A DNA stretch of 64,000 nt from Vibrio sp. ED004 (GTDB taxonomy: Bacteria; Pseudomonadota; Gammaproteobacteria; Enterobacterales; Vibrionaceae): NCBI RefSeq assembly GCF_023206395.1, contig NZ_CP066150.1, forward strand, positions 62,001-126,000, given 5' to 3'. Each line of letters begins with the position of its first letter. Position 1 is the first letter of the stretch. This document shows, in pieces, positions 54,737-63,228 of the stretch. The notes beneath the pieces are model-generated. The model did not search any database and was not told the origin of the DNA. It saw only the letters and a list, made by a program, of their open reading frames with translations. Position numbers and translations under genes: made by a program.

Positions 54737-55606
54737 CTAGTAAAAGCTCACAGGAAGATAAAAATCGAGCTCGAAGACTTCGTCGGTATTCAGGAAATGA
54801 TTCTGATGATAATGCACATATGCAGGCGTCGAACGCTGCTTGAAGCCTGAAGTGGGTAGCCACTTTTCTAACACCATGCTGATCTGTGGTAGCAGCTCAC
54901 CATAGCGCCCATTAAGTCGAAATACGGCGTGCAAACCACCGGGAATGACCATCTGATTAACCACGCTACGGTACTTAATCGGTTCGTCAATCGCGATACA
55001 CGCTACGTAGCGGCACTGATCCATTTCAACCCAAGCCGGGTTTGAGTGGTGTAAACCAAATTGGCTAGAAAAGTCGCGTTGCTCTGAGTTTGCCCATGCT
55101 TTCAATATCAACCACGCATTACGAATGGAGCGGTTATAGCCCGTATGTCGAACATAAGCAGCCATACGTTCAGGTACTTCAACGATCTTAGGTTCAGGTA
55201 GCACTCGCTGCGCCACGTTTAAATAGCCCGCCGCTACTTCTGGGTCTTTCAAATAAGGCTTCTCTGCTACCTGTAAATCATGTTTACGCCATTCTCCCGG
55301 AGACATATTAAAGGTCGCTTTAAACGCGCGGCTAAACGAAGACACCGAACTAAAACCACACTTACTGGCGATTTCCACCACCGAGGATGTGGTATCGAAC
55401 ATCAATTGATTGGCCGCATACTCCATTCGGGTACGTCGAATGTATTGATGTAACGACTCCCCGACCACGCTTTTGAAGGTGCGATGAAAATGCTGCTCGG
55501 AATAAGCCGCAATCTCAGAGAGCGCTTTTGCCGACAAAGGCTGGCTAATGTCTTGGTGAATATGGAACAGAACATCATTGATTCGCGATATGTGTTGACG
55601 TGACAT
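54737..55606 (-). CDS. AraC-family regulator with GyrI-like effector domain
   Basis: A 289-residue regulator with the two AraC helix-turn-helix motifs at the N-terminus (SAKALSEIAAYSEQHFHRTFKSVVGES, VVEIASKCGFSSVSSFSRAFKATFNMSPGEWR) and a C-terminal GyrI-like/effector-binding domain (RMAAYVRHTGYNRSIRNAW, VIPGGLHAVFRLNGRYGEL). This is the Rob/SoxS-like-plus-BmrR arrangement that often responds to small amphipathic ligands. Divergent from the aminotransferase gene; paired direct repeats lie just upstream. Confidence 0.9.
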   Translation of the reverse strand: MSRQHISRINDVLFHIHQDISQPLSAKALSEIAAYSEQHFHRTFKSVVGESLHQYIRRTRMEYAANQLMFDTTSSVVEIASKCGFSSVSSFSRAFKATFNMSPGEWRKHDLQVAEKPYLKDPEVAAGYLNVAQRVLPEPKIVEVPERMAAYVRHTGYNRSIRNAWLILKAWANSEQRDFSSQFGLHHSNPAWVEMDQCRYVACIAIDEPIKYRSVVNQMVIPGGLHAVFRLNGRYGELLPQISMVLEKWLPTSGFKQRSTPAYVHYHQNHFLNTDEVFELDFYLPVSFY

Positions 55607-55615
55607 CGTTTAAAT

Positions 55616-55653
55616 AGCATAAATGGACATGTTTAAGAGCATAAACGGACACG
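55616..55653. promoter_or_regulatory. Tandem direct repeats, probable AraC-type binding site
   Basis: AGCATAAATGGACATG (55616-55631) and AGCATAAACGGACACG (55638-55653) are 16-base direct repeats with two mismatches and a 22-base period, about two helical turns, as AraC-family dimers or tandem motifs prefer. They are 10-47 bases upstream of the AraC ATG and before the aminotransferase gene. Confidence 0.6.
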
Positions 55654-55721
55654 CTTATTTTTACAATTGCCGTGTAATATCAAGCGATAGAATAAAAACG
55701 ATAAACGACGAGACACAACAC

Positions 55722-56870
55722 ATGGAAATCGCACAGTCATTACAACAGATTCAATCTTCATACATTCGAGAGATCCTCGCAGCCGCAAGTGATCCAAATG
55801 TCATCTCATTGGCCGGTGGTTTACCGGACGAGAAAACATTTCCGATTGATTTGATGAAACCAACGCTAGAAAACCTAGCGAACATGCCTGAAGTTTTCCA
55901 ATACGGTTCGACTGCAGGTTACGGCCCGTTACTTGAGCACCTTACGCAAAGCTACCAATTGCCAGAGACTCACACGGCAATGATCTGTACCGGTTCTCAG
56001 CAAGGTTTGGATTTAATTGCTCGTGCCTATGTTGATCCAGATGATGTGGTTGTGATGGAGGCGCCAAGCTACCTAGGCGCGATGCAAGTGTTTGGTTTGG
56101 TTCAGGCGAATATCGTGACTGTGTCTCAAACAGAGTTTGGCCCGAACTTAGATGAACTAGAAACGTGCTTCGCAGAGCAAACACCAAAGATGTTCTATGC
56201 GGTGCCAGATTTCCATAACCCAACGGGCGTATGTTGGACAACAGAAACTCGTCAAAAAGTGGCTGAGCTGTGTATCAAATACAACGTAGCATTCATTGAA
56301 GATGCGCCTTACCGTGAGCTACGTTTCACAGGCACAGAGCTGCCGTTGGTATCATCTTTCTGCCCAGACAACTCTATCGTTCTTCGTTCATTCTCTAAGA
56401 TCGCATCGCCAGGCTTACGCATTGGCGCAGTAACCGGTAAACGCAGCTACCTTGAGCCACTGATTAAAGTGAAGCAAGGCGCGGATTTACACTCAAGCGT
56501 TCCTATGCAAGCACTGCTTGTTGGTCTTCTAAAACATGAAGACTTTGGCGTGCATATGGAAAACATTCGCACCCTATACAAATCTCGTTATGAAGTGCTG
56601 TTCTCAGAGCTAGAGAAACAACTGCCTGCAGATTGCGTGTTAAAAGCTGTGGATGGCGGAATGTTCATCTGGGTTGAAATCCCAGAGTGCGATACTTTTG
56701 AACTGGCTAAGACCCTACTATCGAATGGCGTGGCGGTTGTACCAAGCCCAGTATTCTATCCAAAAGCCGATGAAGCAAAAGCAGCGCTACGCCTAAACTT
56801 CACCAATGCTAATCCAGAAGAATTAACCGAAGCGGTAAAACGCTTAGCGGAAGTACTTAACCAAGCGTAA
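55722..56870 (+). CDS. PLP-dependent aminotransferase (2-aminoadipate/aromatic type)
   Basis: A 382-residue fold-type I aminotransferase similar to the catalytic part of MocR proteins and to 2-aminoadipate aminotransferases. Markers are VISLAGGLPDEKTFP, YGSTAGYGPLLEHL, FYAVPDFHNPTG and the PLP-binding Lys226 in RSFSKIASPGLRIG. ATG 55722 gives the family N-terminus (MEIAQSLQQIQSSYIREIL); upstream in-frame starts at 55623 would overlap the regulatory repeats. Probably controlled by the divergent AraC regulator. Amino-acid substrate unknown. Confidence 0.9.
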   Translation: MEIAQSLQQIQSSYIREILAAASDPNVISLAGGLPDEKTFPIDLMKPTLENLANMPEVFQYGSTAGYGPLLEHLTQSYQLPETHTAMICTGSQQGLDLIARAYVDPDDVVVMEAPSYLGAMQVFGLVQANIVTVSQTEFGPNLDELETCFAEQTPKMFYAVPDFHNPTGVCWTTETRQKVAELCIKYNVAFIEDAPYRELRFTGTELPLVSSFCPDNSIVLRSFSKIASPGLRIGAVTGKRSYLEPLIKVKQGADLHSSVPMQALLVGLLKHEDFGVHMENIRTLYKSRYEVLFSELEKQLPADCVLKAVDGGMFIWVEIPECDTFELAKTLLSNGVAVVPSPVFYPKADEAKAALRLNFTNANPEELTEAVKRLAEVLNQA

Positions 56871-56901
56871 TCGCTGCTTAAGTAACACATACTGGATACC
56901 A

Positions 56902-56936
56902 AAGCCCTGCTGTATTTTTACAGCAGGGCTTAATTA
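56902..56936 (+). terminator. Terminator after the aminotransferase gene
   Basis: AAGCCCTGCTGTA (56902-56914) pairs perfectly with TACAGCAGGGCTT (56919-56931), loop TTTT, followed by AATTATA. The left end of the insertion sequence begins directly after it. Confidence 0.9.
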
Positions 56937-56999
56937 TATGGTCCGCCTCACTCTCAAGCCCTTAAGCTTAGAGTAGGCTCTCAGAATGAGGTGAACCAT

Positions 57000-58013
57000 A
57001 TGTCTTCTATTCATATTTTAGGTATCGACCTAGGTAAACACTGCTTCCATGCTATCGCACATAACCGTTGTGGGGTGGAGGTGCTTCGTCGTAAATTTAA
57101 TCGCAATCAACTCTTAATCTTTCTTAGTAAAATAGAACCAACAACTATTGCTTTCGAAGCTTGTGGCGGTGCTCATTGGCTTGCTCGAAAGTGTGGTGAG
57201 CTTGGTCATCAACCCCGACTTATTCCTCCTCAGTATGTAAAGCCTTATGTCAAAGGCAATAAAAACGATTTCATCGATGCTTCAGCGATCGCAGAGGCTG
57301 CGAGTCGACCGACCATGAGATTTGTGGCTGTAAAAAGTGAAGAGGCTCAAGTCATCGCAGCGATTCATCGAGTCAGAGATAGTTATATCAAGGAGAGAAC
57401 CGCCACTATGTCGCGGATCGGCGCGATCTTACTTGAGTTTGGCCTTAGCTTTCCCAAAGGGCATGCAAAGATGAAGTCTCTGTTTCAATGGTTAGCAGAA
57501 CAAACAGTATCACTACCAAAAAGCTTGCTATGTGAATTGATATCTATCCATGAACACTACAAGTACCTCAATGAACAAATCAAAACCCAAGATATCAAAC
57601 TTCAAACTATTGTTGATAATAACGAAAGTGCTCAATTATTAAAAACTATCCCTGGAATTGGCGATCTTACCTCCACATTGTGTATTGCTGATGTAAGCTC
57701 TCCGAGTAACTTCACCAATGGCCGCGAGATGGCGGCTTGGTTGGGACTTGTACCAAGGCAATTCTCAACGGGAGGAAATACCAAGCTACTTGGTATGAGT
57801 AAACGAGGAAATAAGCACCTCAGAACTCTGTTTATCCATGGCGCAAGAGCTGTACTCTCTAGGCTAGAGACGACAGGGAAAGTGTTTGGAGAGTGGCTTG
57901 TGAACCTACGAGCCACCAAACCATTTAATGTAGTGGTAGTTGCATTAGCCAACAAGCTAGTGAGGATAGCTTGGGCGGTGTTATACCACCGCCAAGCTTT
58001 TAAGGCTGTTTAG
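57000..58013 (+). CDS. IS110-family DEDD/serine transposase
   Basis: A 337-residue transposase: N-terminal RuvC-like DEDD domain (GIDLGKHCFH, FEACGGAHWLAR, KGNKNDFIDASAIAEA supplying the acidic residues), a coiled middle, and a C-terminal Transposase_20 domain (TIPGIGDLTSTLCIADV, WLGLVPRQFSTGGNTKLLGMSKRGNKHLR) with the likely nucleophilic Ser in QFSTGG. ATG 57000 is chosen because GAGGTGAACCAT precedes it; GTG 56991 would use that site as coding sequence. No frameshift is seen. IS110 enzymes recombine DNA as guided by an element-encoded structured RNA. Confidence 0.93.
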   Translation: MSSIHILGIDLGKHCFHAIAHNRCGVEVLRRKFNRNQLLIFLSKIEPTTIAFEACGGAHWLARKCGELGHQPRLIPPQYVKPYVKGNKNDFIDASAIAEAASRPTMRFVAVKSEEAQVIAAIHRVRDSYIKERTATMSRIGAILLEFGLSFPKGHAKMKSLFQWLAEQTVSLPKSLLCELISIHEHYKYLNEQIKTQDIKLQTIVDNNESAQLLKTIPGIGDLTSTLCIADVSSPSNFTNGREMAAWLGLVPRQFSTGGNTKLLGMSKRGNKHLRTLFIHGARAVLSRLETTGKVFGEWLVNLRATKPFNVVVVALANKLVRIAWAVLYHRQAFKAV

Positions 58014-58236
58014 CTATAACCAAGTTTGCAACGCCAATGAACGTGATGACAAAAACGGTCAATCGGCCAGATTAAGAACCTGACACAAAAAATAGCAATC
58101 AATGCTTTGGGCTTTTTAAGGATAATCTGGCGCGGATATCATCGTGGAGCTGGGAAGCTAGTGCTCCCAACAAGGACTCCGAATACATTAGCGCAAACCA
58201 ACTCCGTTATTACTTAATTGTAGTTGCAATAACGGG
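58014..58236 (+). ncRNA. Predicted guide (bridge/seek) RNA region of the IS element
   Basis: The 3' noncoding end of the element contains nested hairpins: GCCAGATTA (58066-58074) with TAATCTGGC (58123-58131); TGGGAAGC with GCTCCCA (58151-58169, one A bulge, loop TAGT); and CCGTTATT (58204-58211) with AATAACGG (58228-58235). IS1111-group elements are now known to make their targeting RNA from this end. The exact RNA ends and the target- and donor-binding loops cannot be set by eye. Confidence 0.55.
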
Positions 58237-58246
58237 GCGGACCATA

Positions 58247-58489
58247 CATTTTTGTGTAATGTCGCCTCCAAGAAAGATGGTGAAATAACTCGATTTCTTA
58301 AATAGTAAATCCACATAACATTTGGTGATAAATAGCCCTACGTTTGGTTGGTTTTTGTCCCGTGCCGCCTTGGTTATACTGCGGCTGATTTTAATAAGCC
58401 AACAGACTGAGCTGAGTTGAAATACTCAGTTTCGATCAGAATAGGCAACCGCTCTGGATTTACGTTCCAGCTCGCAGAAAGGAAAAACC
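58247..58489. other. Spacer between the IS element and trhO
   Basis: About 240 bases with no gene. TATACT at 58375-58380 is a plausible -10 element for trhO, with T-rich sequence near -35; this is weak evidence. The sequence GAAAGGAAAAACC before ATG 58490 is the trhO ribosome-binding site. The IS right end lies about 130 bases upstream of the possible promoter, so trhO expression is probably intact. Confidence 0.5.
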
Positions 58490-59479
58490 ATGTCTCAATA
58501 TGTTGTATGTGCTCTGTATAAATTCGTAGCACTTGATGATTACCAAGAAATTCGCCAGCCACTCACTGACGTGTTAGAAGCCAATCAAATCCGCGGTACT
58601 CTGCTACTAGCGGGTGAAGGCATCAACGGCACCGTTGCAGGTAAGCGCGAATCTATCAACGCCCTTCTTCAATGGTTCAAGCAAGACCCTCGCTTAGCTG
58701 ATGTTGTTTACAAAGAGTCGTTCAACGACGAGCAGCCGTTCAACCGCACCAAGGTTAAGCTTAAGAAAGAGATCGTAACCATGGGCGTTGAGGGTATCGA
58801 CCCACGCCACGTTGTCGGTACTTACGTAAAACCAAACGAGTGGAACGCATTGATCTCTGATCCTGATGTGATTCTGGTTGATACTCGTAACGACTACGAA
58901 GTGGACATCGGCACATTCAAAAATGCCGTAAACCCAAACACAGAAACCTTCCGTGAATTCCCTCAGTACGTTGAAGATAATCTAGACCCGAAGAAGCACA
59001 AGAAAGTCGCAATGTTCTGTACAGGTGGTATTCGTTGTGAAAAATCAACGGCATACATGAAAGAGCAAGGCTTTGAAGAGGTTTACCACCTTGAAGGCGG
59101 CATTCTAAAGTACCTAGAAGAAGTACCTGAAGAAGAGAGTATGTGGGAAGGTGATTGCTACGTGTTTGATGGCCGTGTTGCCGTTAACCACCAGCTAGAA
59201 AAGAGTGGCTACGATGTATGTAACGCGTGTCGTTTACCAATCACTGACGAAGACAAAGCCTCTGAGCACTTCGAGAAAGGCGTAAGCTGCCCTAAGTGTA
59301 TTGATAAGCACAGCGACGAGCAGAAAGCCCGTTTCCGCGAACGTGAAAAGCAAGTTCAACTATCGAATGCGCGTGGCGAAACCCACGTAGGTGGCGAAGC
59401 TGCTCACCTTATCGAGCAACGTAAGAAAGAGAAGCTTGCACACAAAGAGCAACAACGCTCTGGTAAGAAAGCAAAGTAA
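58490..59479 (+). CDS. trhO: tRNA uridine-34 hydroxylase TrhO (rhodanese family, YceA)
   Basis: A 329-residue cytoplasmic protein: N-terminal acylphosphatase-like domain ([17 protein letters not shown]), then a rhodanese domain with the active loop [10 protein letters not shown] (Cys177 and Cys183), and a C-terminal zinc-like cysteine cluster ([15 protein letters not shown]) with a basic tail. TrhO makes 5-hydroxyuridine at the tRNA wobble position, the first step to the cmo5U modification. Single gene, closed by a strong terminator. Confidence 0.95.
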   Translation: MSQYVVCALYKFVALDDYQEIRQPLTDVLEANQIRGTLLLAGEGINGTVAGKRESINALLQWFKQDPRLADVVYKESFNDEQPFNRTKVKLKKEIVTMGVEGIDPRHVVGTYVKPNEWNALISDPDVILVDTRNDYEVDIGTFKNAVNPNTETFREFPQYVEDNLDPKKHKKVAMFCTGGIRCEKSTAYMKEQGFEEVYHLEGGILKYLEEVPEEESMWEGDCYVFDGRVAVNHQLEKSGYDVCNACRLPITDEDKASEHFEKGVSCPKCIDKHSDEQKARFREREKQVQLSNARGETHVGGEAAHLIEQRKKEKLAHKEQQRSGKKAK

Positions 59480-59525
59480 GCTTCACACATAGACCTAAAG
59501 TTATAAACGTATAACGATAGACATT

Positions 59526-59575
59526 AAAAAGGGCGTAAGTTCGAGGATCATTCCACGAGTTTACGCCCTTTTTTG
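59526..59575 (+). terminator. Terminator of trhO
   Basis: AAAAAGGGCGTAA (59526-59538) pairs with TTACGCCCTTTTTT (59561-59574) around a 22-base loop that includes a minor stem; a T-run follows. Confidence 0.88.
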
Positions 59576-59663
59576 ATCGCTTTACGGCTTTGTGTTTTGA
59601 GCCACATTTCTTTCAAAAAATAGCTTCTATACTGTTAGTAATTCGACTAGAGAGGAAGTGCCA

Positions 59664-59921
59664 ATGCTCAATGAAAACCATGCCTTTATCTTAGATTTCC
59701 CAGATCTTAAATTAGACATTGTTCAGCTCAACTACGACGACGAAAAATTCAAAGCAGACATGCAAAAATACCACCAACTCGACTACGACATCCGTCAGCT
59801 AGAAATCTCTGGCAGCCCTATCGATGACGACAGCATGCACAACCTCAAAGTAGAACGCATGGAGCTAAAAGACTCGCTACACAAACAGCTCACGCGCCAT
59901 CACGCGCTTAAGATCGTATAA
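59664..59921 (+). CDS. YdcH-family (DUF465) small protein
   Basis: An 85-residue, all-helical, charged protein (MLNENHAFILDFPDLKLDIVQL...). DUF465/YdcH proteins are short coiled-coil proteins of unknown role, common in gammaproteobacteria. ATG 59664 is chosen over GTG 59658 because AGAGGAAG is then correctly spaced. A hairpin TAGTGTGGC/GCCACACTA (59935-59959) follows and may terminate both this gene and the convergent kinase gene. Confidence 0.85.
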   Translation: MLNENHAFILDFPDLKLDIVQLNYDDEKFKADMQKYHQLDYDIRQLEISGSPIDDDSMHNLKVERMELKDSLHKQLTRHHALKIV

Positions 59922-59934
59922 CAACTCATTATGC

Positions 59935-59985
59935 TAGTGTGGCTAACCTGGCCACACTACTCTCCTTCTTAATAAGGCCTTTTTT
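59935..59985. terminator. Hairpin terminator between ydcH-like and kinase genes
   Basis: TAGTGTGGC (59935-59943) and GCCACACTA (59951-59959) form a 9-pair stem with a 7-base loop; a second small palindrome AAGGCCTT followed by a T-run lies at about 59974-59985. Confidence 0.7.
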
Positions 59986-60002
59986 ATAATTAAAACGACC
60001 TA

Positions 60003-61274
60003 TTACCCAACCTGATTATTCGCTGAAAAATCTAAATAAGTACTAAACTGAAGCCCATCATCTTGTGTTTCAAAACTCCAACCCATGCGCTCACAAATTC
60101 GTTGCACAATCACTAAGCCACAACCATAGCCAGCATTGTAAGTCTCATTGCCATCATGACGATTAGTGATCACCAATTGAGAACCTTTCAGTGCGATTCC
60201 AACATCACCAACACTGTAGCTAAACGCATTCTTAATTAAGTTATTCAATACAATAGTAATAAAGCTTTCTGGTGCATACACCGTGACAGTCTCCTTGACG
60301 TCCAGATCATAACTAGCATCCTGCTTGGCAAACAAAGGTGCCATTTCAAGTAGCTGATTCTGAACCTCGGCTTCCAAGTCATAGTGACCAAAATAATGCT
60401 CATCGATACTCTCTTTGCCAAGCAGCAAAAACATTTCAGTCAGCACTCGCATCTGTTCACTCGCTTCTTGCAGGCGATTAATCGCTTTTAACGCAACAGG
60501 AGGTTGATTGGGTACTTTAGTTAGCAGCTCTGCCGACCCTTTTATCACCATTATCGGGGTTCGAAGTTCATGAGAGGCAAATCGATTGAACTCTTCTTCC
60601 CGCTGAAAAAAACCTGAAATATGATTCTTCGAATCTAAAAGTGTCTGCTCAATATGTCGTGTTTCAGCGTAGGATGTCTCGACTTTAAAACTTGGCTGCT
60701 CAGGGTGCATTTGCCCAATTTTCTTTTCTATCTGGTTAAGTGGCCTCGACAGCGAGCGCACAACATAGATCCCATACAAAACCATAAAAATGGAAGTTAA
60801 ACCGCCAAGTATGAGGGTGTAGTTGTGGAGGCTCCATTCATACTCGTCGAGGTAGTCGTCTGCGTCATCTTGAAACAAGATATACATCAATCCTTTGCCT
60901 GACGGGTGTTCGAATACGTAAAAGTGTTTATCTTCTGTACCTAACAAATGCTCATAAAAACCGGGCTTCTTATATTGAGTTAACCAGTTGGGCAGTTCCG
61001 CCTCACTCCAGTAACTCGAAAACTCATTTTGATTCGGCAACAACGCTTCTTCGCCAAGTAACTGATATTCAGACGTATAACGATTAGCTTCAGTATCTAA
61101 CCAGTGATGGAGGCTGATCACTTCCATCTGGTTTTCAGCGATATAAATCACGGTCCAAAAAAGACCGAACATGACCAAGGTCATCAGGCCAAAGCTGCGG
61201 CGGATTTTTCGGTAGATGCTCGGGTAGTCGCCGTAGCTTGAGCCGTTATGCTTTGAGTCGGTAACCTTGTCCAT
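60003..61274 (-). CDS. Sensor histidine kinase
   Basis: A 423-residue membrane kinase: cytoplasmic start, membrane helix (residues ~30-48), a periplasmic sensor of about 110 residues that I do not recognise, a second membrane helix (LGGLTSIFMVLYGIYVV), a HAMP-like linker, the phospho-acceptor motif FASHELRTPIMVIKG (His235) and the ATPase motif NNLIKNAFSYS followed by GYGCGLVIVQRIC. It overlaps the response regulator gene by 29 bases, so both are translated from one message. The sensor domain contains many acidic residues (EDKHFY, DDADDYLDEYEW), so cation sensing is possible but not shown. Confidence 0.9.
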   Translation of the reverse strand: MDKVTDSKHNGSSYGDYPSIYRKIRRSFGLMTLVMFGLFWTVIYIAENQMEVISLHHWLDTEANRYTSEYQLLGEEALLPNQNEFSSYWSEAELPNWLTQYKKPGFYEHLLGTEDKHFYVFEHPSGKGLMYILFQDDADDYLDEYEWSLHNYTLILGGLTSIFMVLYGIYVVRSLSRPLNQIEKKIGQMHPEQPSFKVETSYAETRHIEQTLLDSKNHISGFFQREEEFNRFASHELRTPIMVIKGSAELLTKVPNQPPVALKAINRLQEASEQMRVLTEMFLLLGKESIDEHYFGHYDLEAEVQNQLLEMAPLFAKQDASYDLDVKETVTVYAPESFITIVLNNLIKNAFSYSVGDVGIALKGSQLVITNRHDGNETYNAGYGCGLVIVQRICERMGWSFETQDDGLQFSTYLDFSANNQVG

Positions 61275-61914
61275 GAATAGTCTCTAATCGTGAATGTTCA
61301 AACCCTTTATCGAGCGCATTACGTAGGCCATAGATATGACTTCGAAGCGCATCACTGCTTGGCGATTCATCACCCCAAACGGAATCAATCACTTCAGTTC
61401 TTGAAACAATCGCTGGCGCGTGTCGCATAAGGACTTTTAGTATTTTTAACTGAATTCGACTCAACTTAATTAGCCTACCTTCTCGGTATACCTCGTCGGT
61501 CTGCGAGTTGAGAGTAATATCGGCAAAACTCTGCTTTCCAATATCTTGACGTGGACCTCGGCTTGCCAATGCATTGATTCTTAAACTGAGCTCTTGCATG
61601 GCGAAAGGCTTAACTAAGTAATCATCTCCACCCGCTTGGAAAGCCGCTATCTTGTCATCCAACCTATCTTTAGCGGTTAAAAATAGAATTGGTGTAGGAC
61701 ACTGCACCTCTTCTCTTAACTTTCTAACAGCGGAGATGCCGTCTAATTTAGGCATCATGATGTCCATGATAATCACGTCATAATGATTCTCAGACGCTAA
61801 CTTCAAGGCCGCTTCACCATGATAAGCACAATCGATCACCATCCCTTCTAACTCTAGGTAATCGGCAATGGTTTCTGCAACATTGTGGCTGTCATCAACG
61901 ATCAAAATTTTCAT
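61246..61914 (-). CDS. OmpR-family response regulator
   Basis: A 222-residue regulator: receiver domain with phospho-acceptor Asp51 in VIIMDIMMPKLDG and Lys near 101 (LVKPF), then a winged-helix OmpR/PhoB DNA-binding domain ending in HGQGYRLKA. First gene of the two-component operon and divergent from the DUF5666 lipoprotein gene across 84 bases. Three phased TTCAC repeats in that spacer probably bind this protein, so it likely controls itself and the lipoprotein. It could be the local counterpart of the calcium-linked CarR/VprA regulators of Vibrio cholerae, but that is not established here. Confidence 0.92.
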   Translation of the reverse strand: MKILIVDDSHNVAETIADYLELEGMVIDCAYHGEAALKLASENHYDVIIMDIMMPKLDGISAVRKLREEVQCPTPILFLTAKDRLDDKIAAFQAGGDDYLVKPFAMQELSLRINALASRGPRQDIGKQSFADITLNSQTDEVYREGRLIKLSRIQLKILKVLMRHAPAIVSRTEVIDSVWGDESPSSDALRSHIYGLRNALDKGFEHSRLETIHGQGYRLKA

Positions 61915-61922
61915 CGATTTAT

Positions 61923-61948
61923 TTCACCTTTCTTCACGAGTGCTTCAC
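61923..61948. promoter_or_regulatory. Phased TTCAC repeats, probable response-regulator site
   Basis: TTCAC occurs at 61923, 61933 and 61944, a 10-11 base period on one DNA face; the last two copies extend to CTTCACG with an 11-base period. OmpR/PhoB regulators bind tandem direct repeats of this spacing. The array sits 9-34 bases from the regulator ATG and about 50-75 bases upstream of the lipoprotein gene. Confidence 0.55.
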
Positions 61949-61998
61949 GTTTGAGTTTATAAGATACACCCTCAATAAACCAAATAAAGAGTATATAG

Positions 61999-63171
61999 AT
62001 GAAAAAGTTAGCGCTGATTTCGGTTGTCGGTTTAATTCTAACTGGCTGTGGCGGTAGTGACAGCAATAGCAATGGAAGCAACGATAACAACACGCAAGCT
62101 CCGTCAGCAATCCAGGGAACCATTGACTCTGTTTCTGGCAACACCATTGTTGTGAATGGCTATAGCTATCAAGTAGACAGTGCGAACTACGCAGGTGAAG
62201 ACGTGGCTATTGCAGACCTAGAAAAGAACATGATGGTCTCTATTTCATCTAATGCTCGTAGCGCTTCAGCTCACACTGGCGGGACTCAAGTGGGTCTTGA
62301 GCCGACTATCGTTGGCCTTATCTCAGACACCAACCATAATAATGGCACGTTTAAAGTAAACGGCATAGCATTGAGCTTTTCAGCTTTATCACGTGAAATT
62401 GAAAATGGCGATTGGGTAATGGTCTCTTCTTTACCAACAGCCAATGCTGGTTACAAAGTTCTTTCTGTTGTTAAGTTTGAGCACTCTAACTTAACTGAAT
62501 CCGTTGAAGTTGAAGGGCTGATCAGCGAGCTAAATGAATCGACTTTCAAACTTGGCGCAAACCTAAGCGTTGATTATTCAAATGCCCACATCGATAACGA
62601 CGATACCAACTCTGGTTTATCTAATGGCCTTTGGGTTGAAGTAACCGGTGCAATGACAGGCTCTGTATTGCATGCAAAAGAAGTGGAAATCGAAGATTTT
62701 GATGATGTCGACAATGATACGGAAATCGAAGGCATTATTACTTGGGTAGCTAACGACAAATCATCATTTAATTTAAGCTACAAAGGTCGCTTTTTTATCA
62801 ATGATAATACTCGTTACGAAGATGGTAACCAATCAAACTTAACCGTAGGTACAGAAGTCGAAGTAACAACAGAACAAGCTAACGGCGAAAATGTTGCTAC
62901 CGAAATCGAATTTGAACACGACGATGATTCACAAGATTGGAATGATAATGACGTTGATTTTGAGGGTGAAGTTCAGAGCACCGATGACGAGGCATTGAGC
63001 TTTATCATTCAGACGCCATTTGGCAATCAAACTGTCTACGTTAACCAAAATACTCGCTATGAAGACGGCCTAACTTTCAACACATTACAAAATCAACGTG
63101 TTGAAGCTGAAGCGTACAAAGTTAATAACCAATACATCGCAAGTGAAGTCGAAGTAGAAGATAACGACTAA
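61999..63171 (+). CDS. Acidic DUF5666-repeat lipoprotein
   Basis: A 390-residue lipoprotein: signal peptide with lipobox (LILTGCGG), a Ser/Asn/Gly-rich linker, then five repeats of ~65 residues of the DUF5666 beta type (IQGTIDSVSGNTIVVNG, VEGLISELNESTFKLG, IEGIITWVANDKSSFNL, FEGEVQSTDDEALSFII); NTRYEDG occurs twice. Linkers are strongly acidic (EDFDDVDNDTE, EHDDDSQDWNDNDVDFE), suggesting metal-cation binding. Function is unknown. Divergent from the two-component genes and probably regulated by them. Confidence 0.82.
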   Translation: MKKLALISVVGLILTGCGGSDSNSNGSNDNNTQAPSAIQGTIDSVSGNTIVVNGYSYQVDSANYAGEDVAIADLEKNMMVSISSNARSASAHTGGTQVGLEPTIVGLISDTNHNNGTFKVNGIALSFSALSREIENGDWVMVSSLPTANAGYKVLSVVKFEHSNLTESVEVEGLISELNESTFKLGANLSVDYSNAHIDNDDTNSGLSNGLWVEVTGAMTGSVLHAKEVEIEDFDDVDNDTEIEGIITWVANDKSSFNLSYKGRFFINDNTRYEDGNQSNLTVGTEVEVTTEQANGENVATEIEFEHDDDSQDWNDNDVDFEGEVQSTDDEALSFIIQTPFGNQTVYVNQNTRYEDGLTFNTLQNQRVEAEAYKVNNQYIASEVEVEDND

Positions 63172-63196
63172 GATATAATGTCGTTACTGTTATCTT

Positions 63197-63226
63197 AAAA
63201 AGCCATGCACTACGCGTGGCTTTTTC
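63197..63226. terminator. Terminator after the DUF5666 lipoprotein gene
   Basis: AAAAAGCCA (63197-63205) pairs with TGGCTTTTT (63217-63225) with further partial pairing inside; T-runs on both strands make it bidirectional. Confidence 0.85.
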
Positions 63227-63228
63227 GT

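Larger units (their letters stand above)
56937..58246 (+). mobile_element. IS110-superfamily element, IS1111-like
   Basis: An element of about 1.3 kb bounded by the inverted repeats TATGGTCCGCC (56937-56947) and GGCGGACCATA (58236-58246), 11 of 11 bases complementary. The transposase begins about 50 bases from the left end and ends about 230 bases before the right end. Near-terminal inverted repeats plus a long 3' noncoding end are the marks of the IS1111 group. The true tips may lie a few bases beyond the repeats. It looks intact and may be active. It interrupts the spacer between the aminotransferase and trhO genes. Confidence 0.85.

Noticed and set aside
54469..54863. Short frames on both strands between the MATE and AraC genes
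   Set aside because: They overlap the AraC coding end or start within the MATE leader, with no ribosome-binding site or recognisable sequence. The 54484-54736 gap appears empty.
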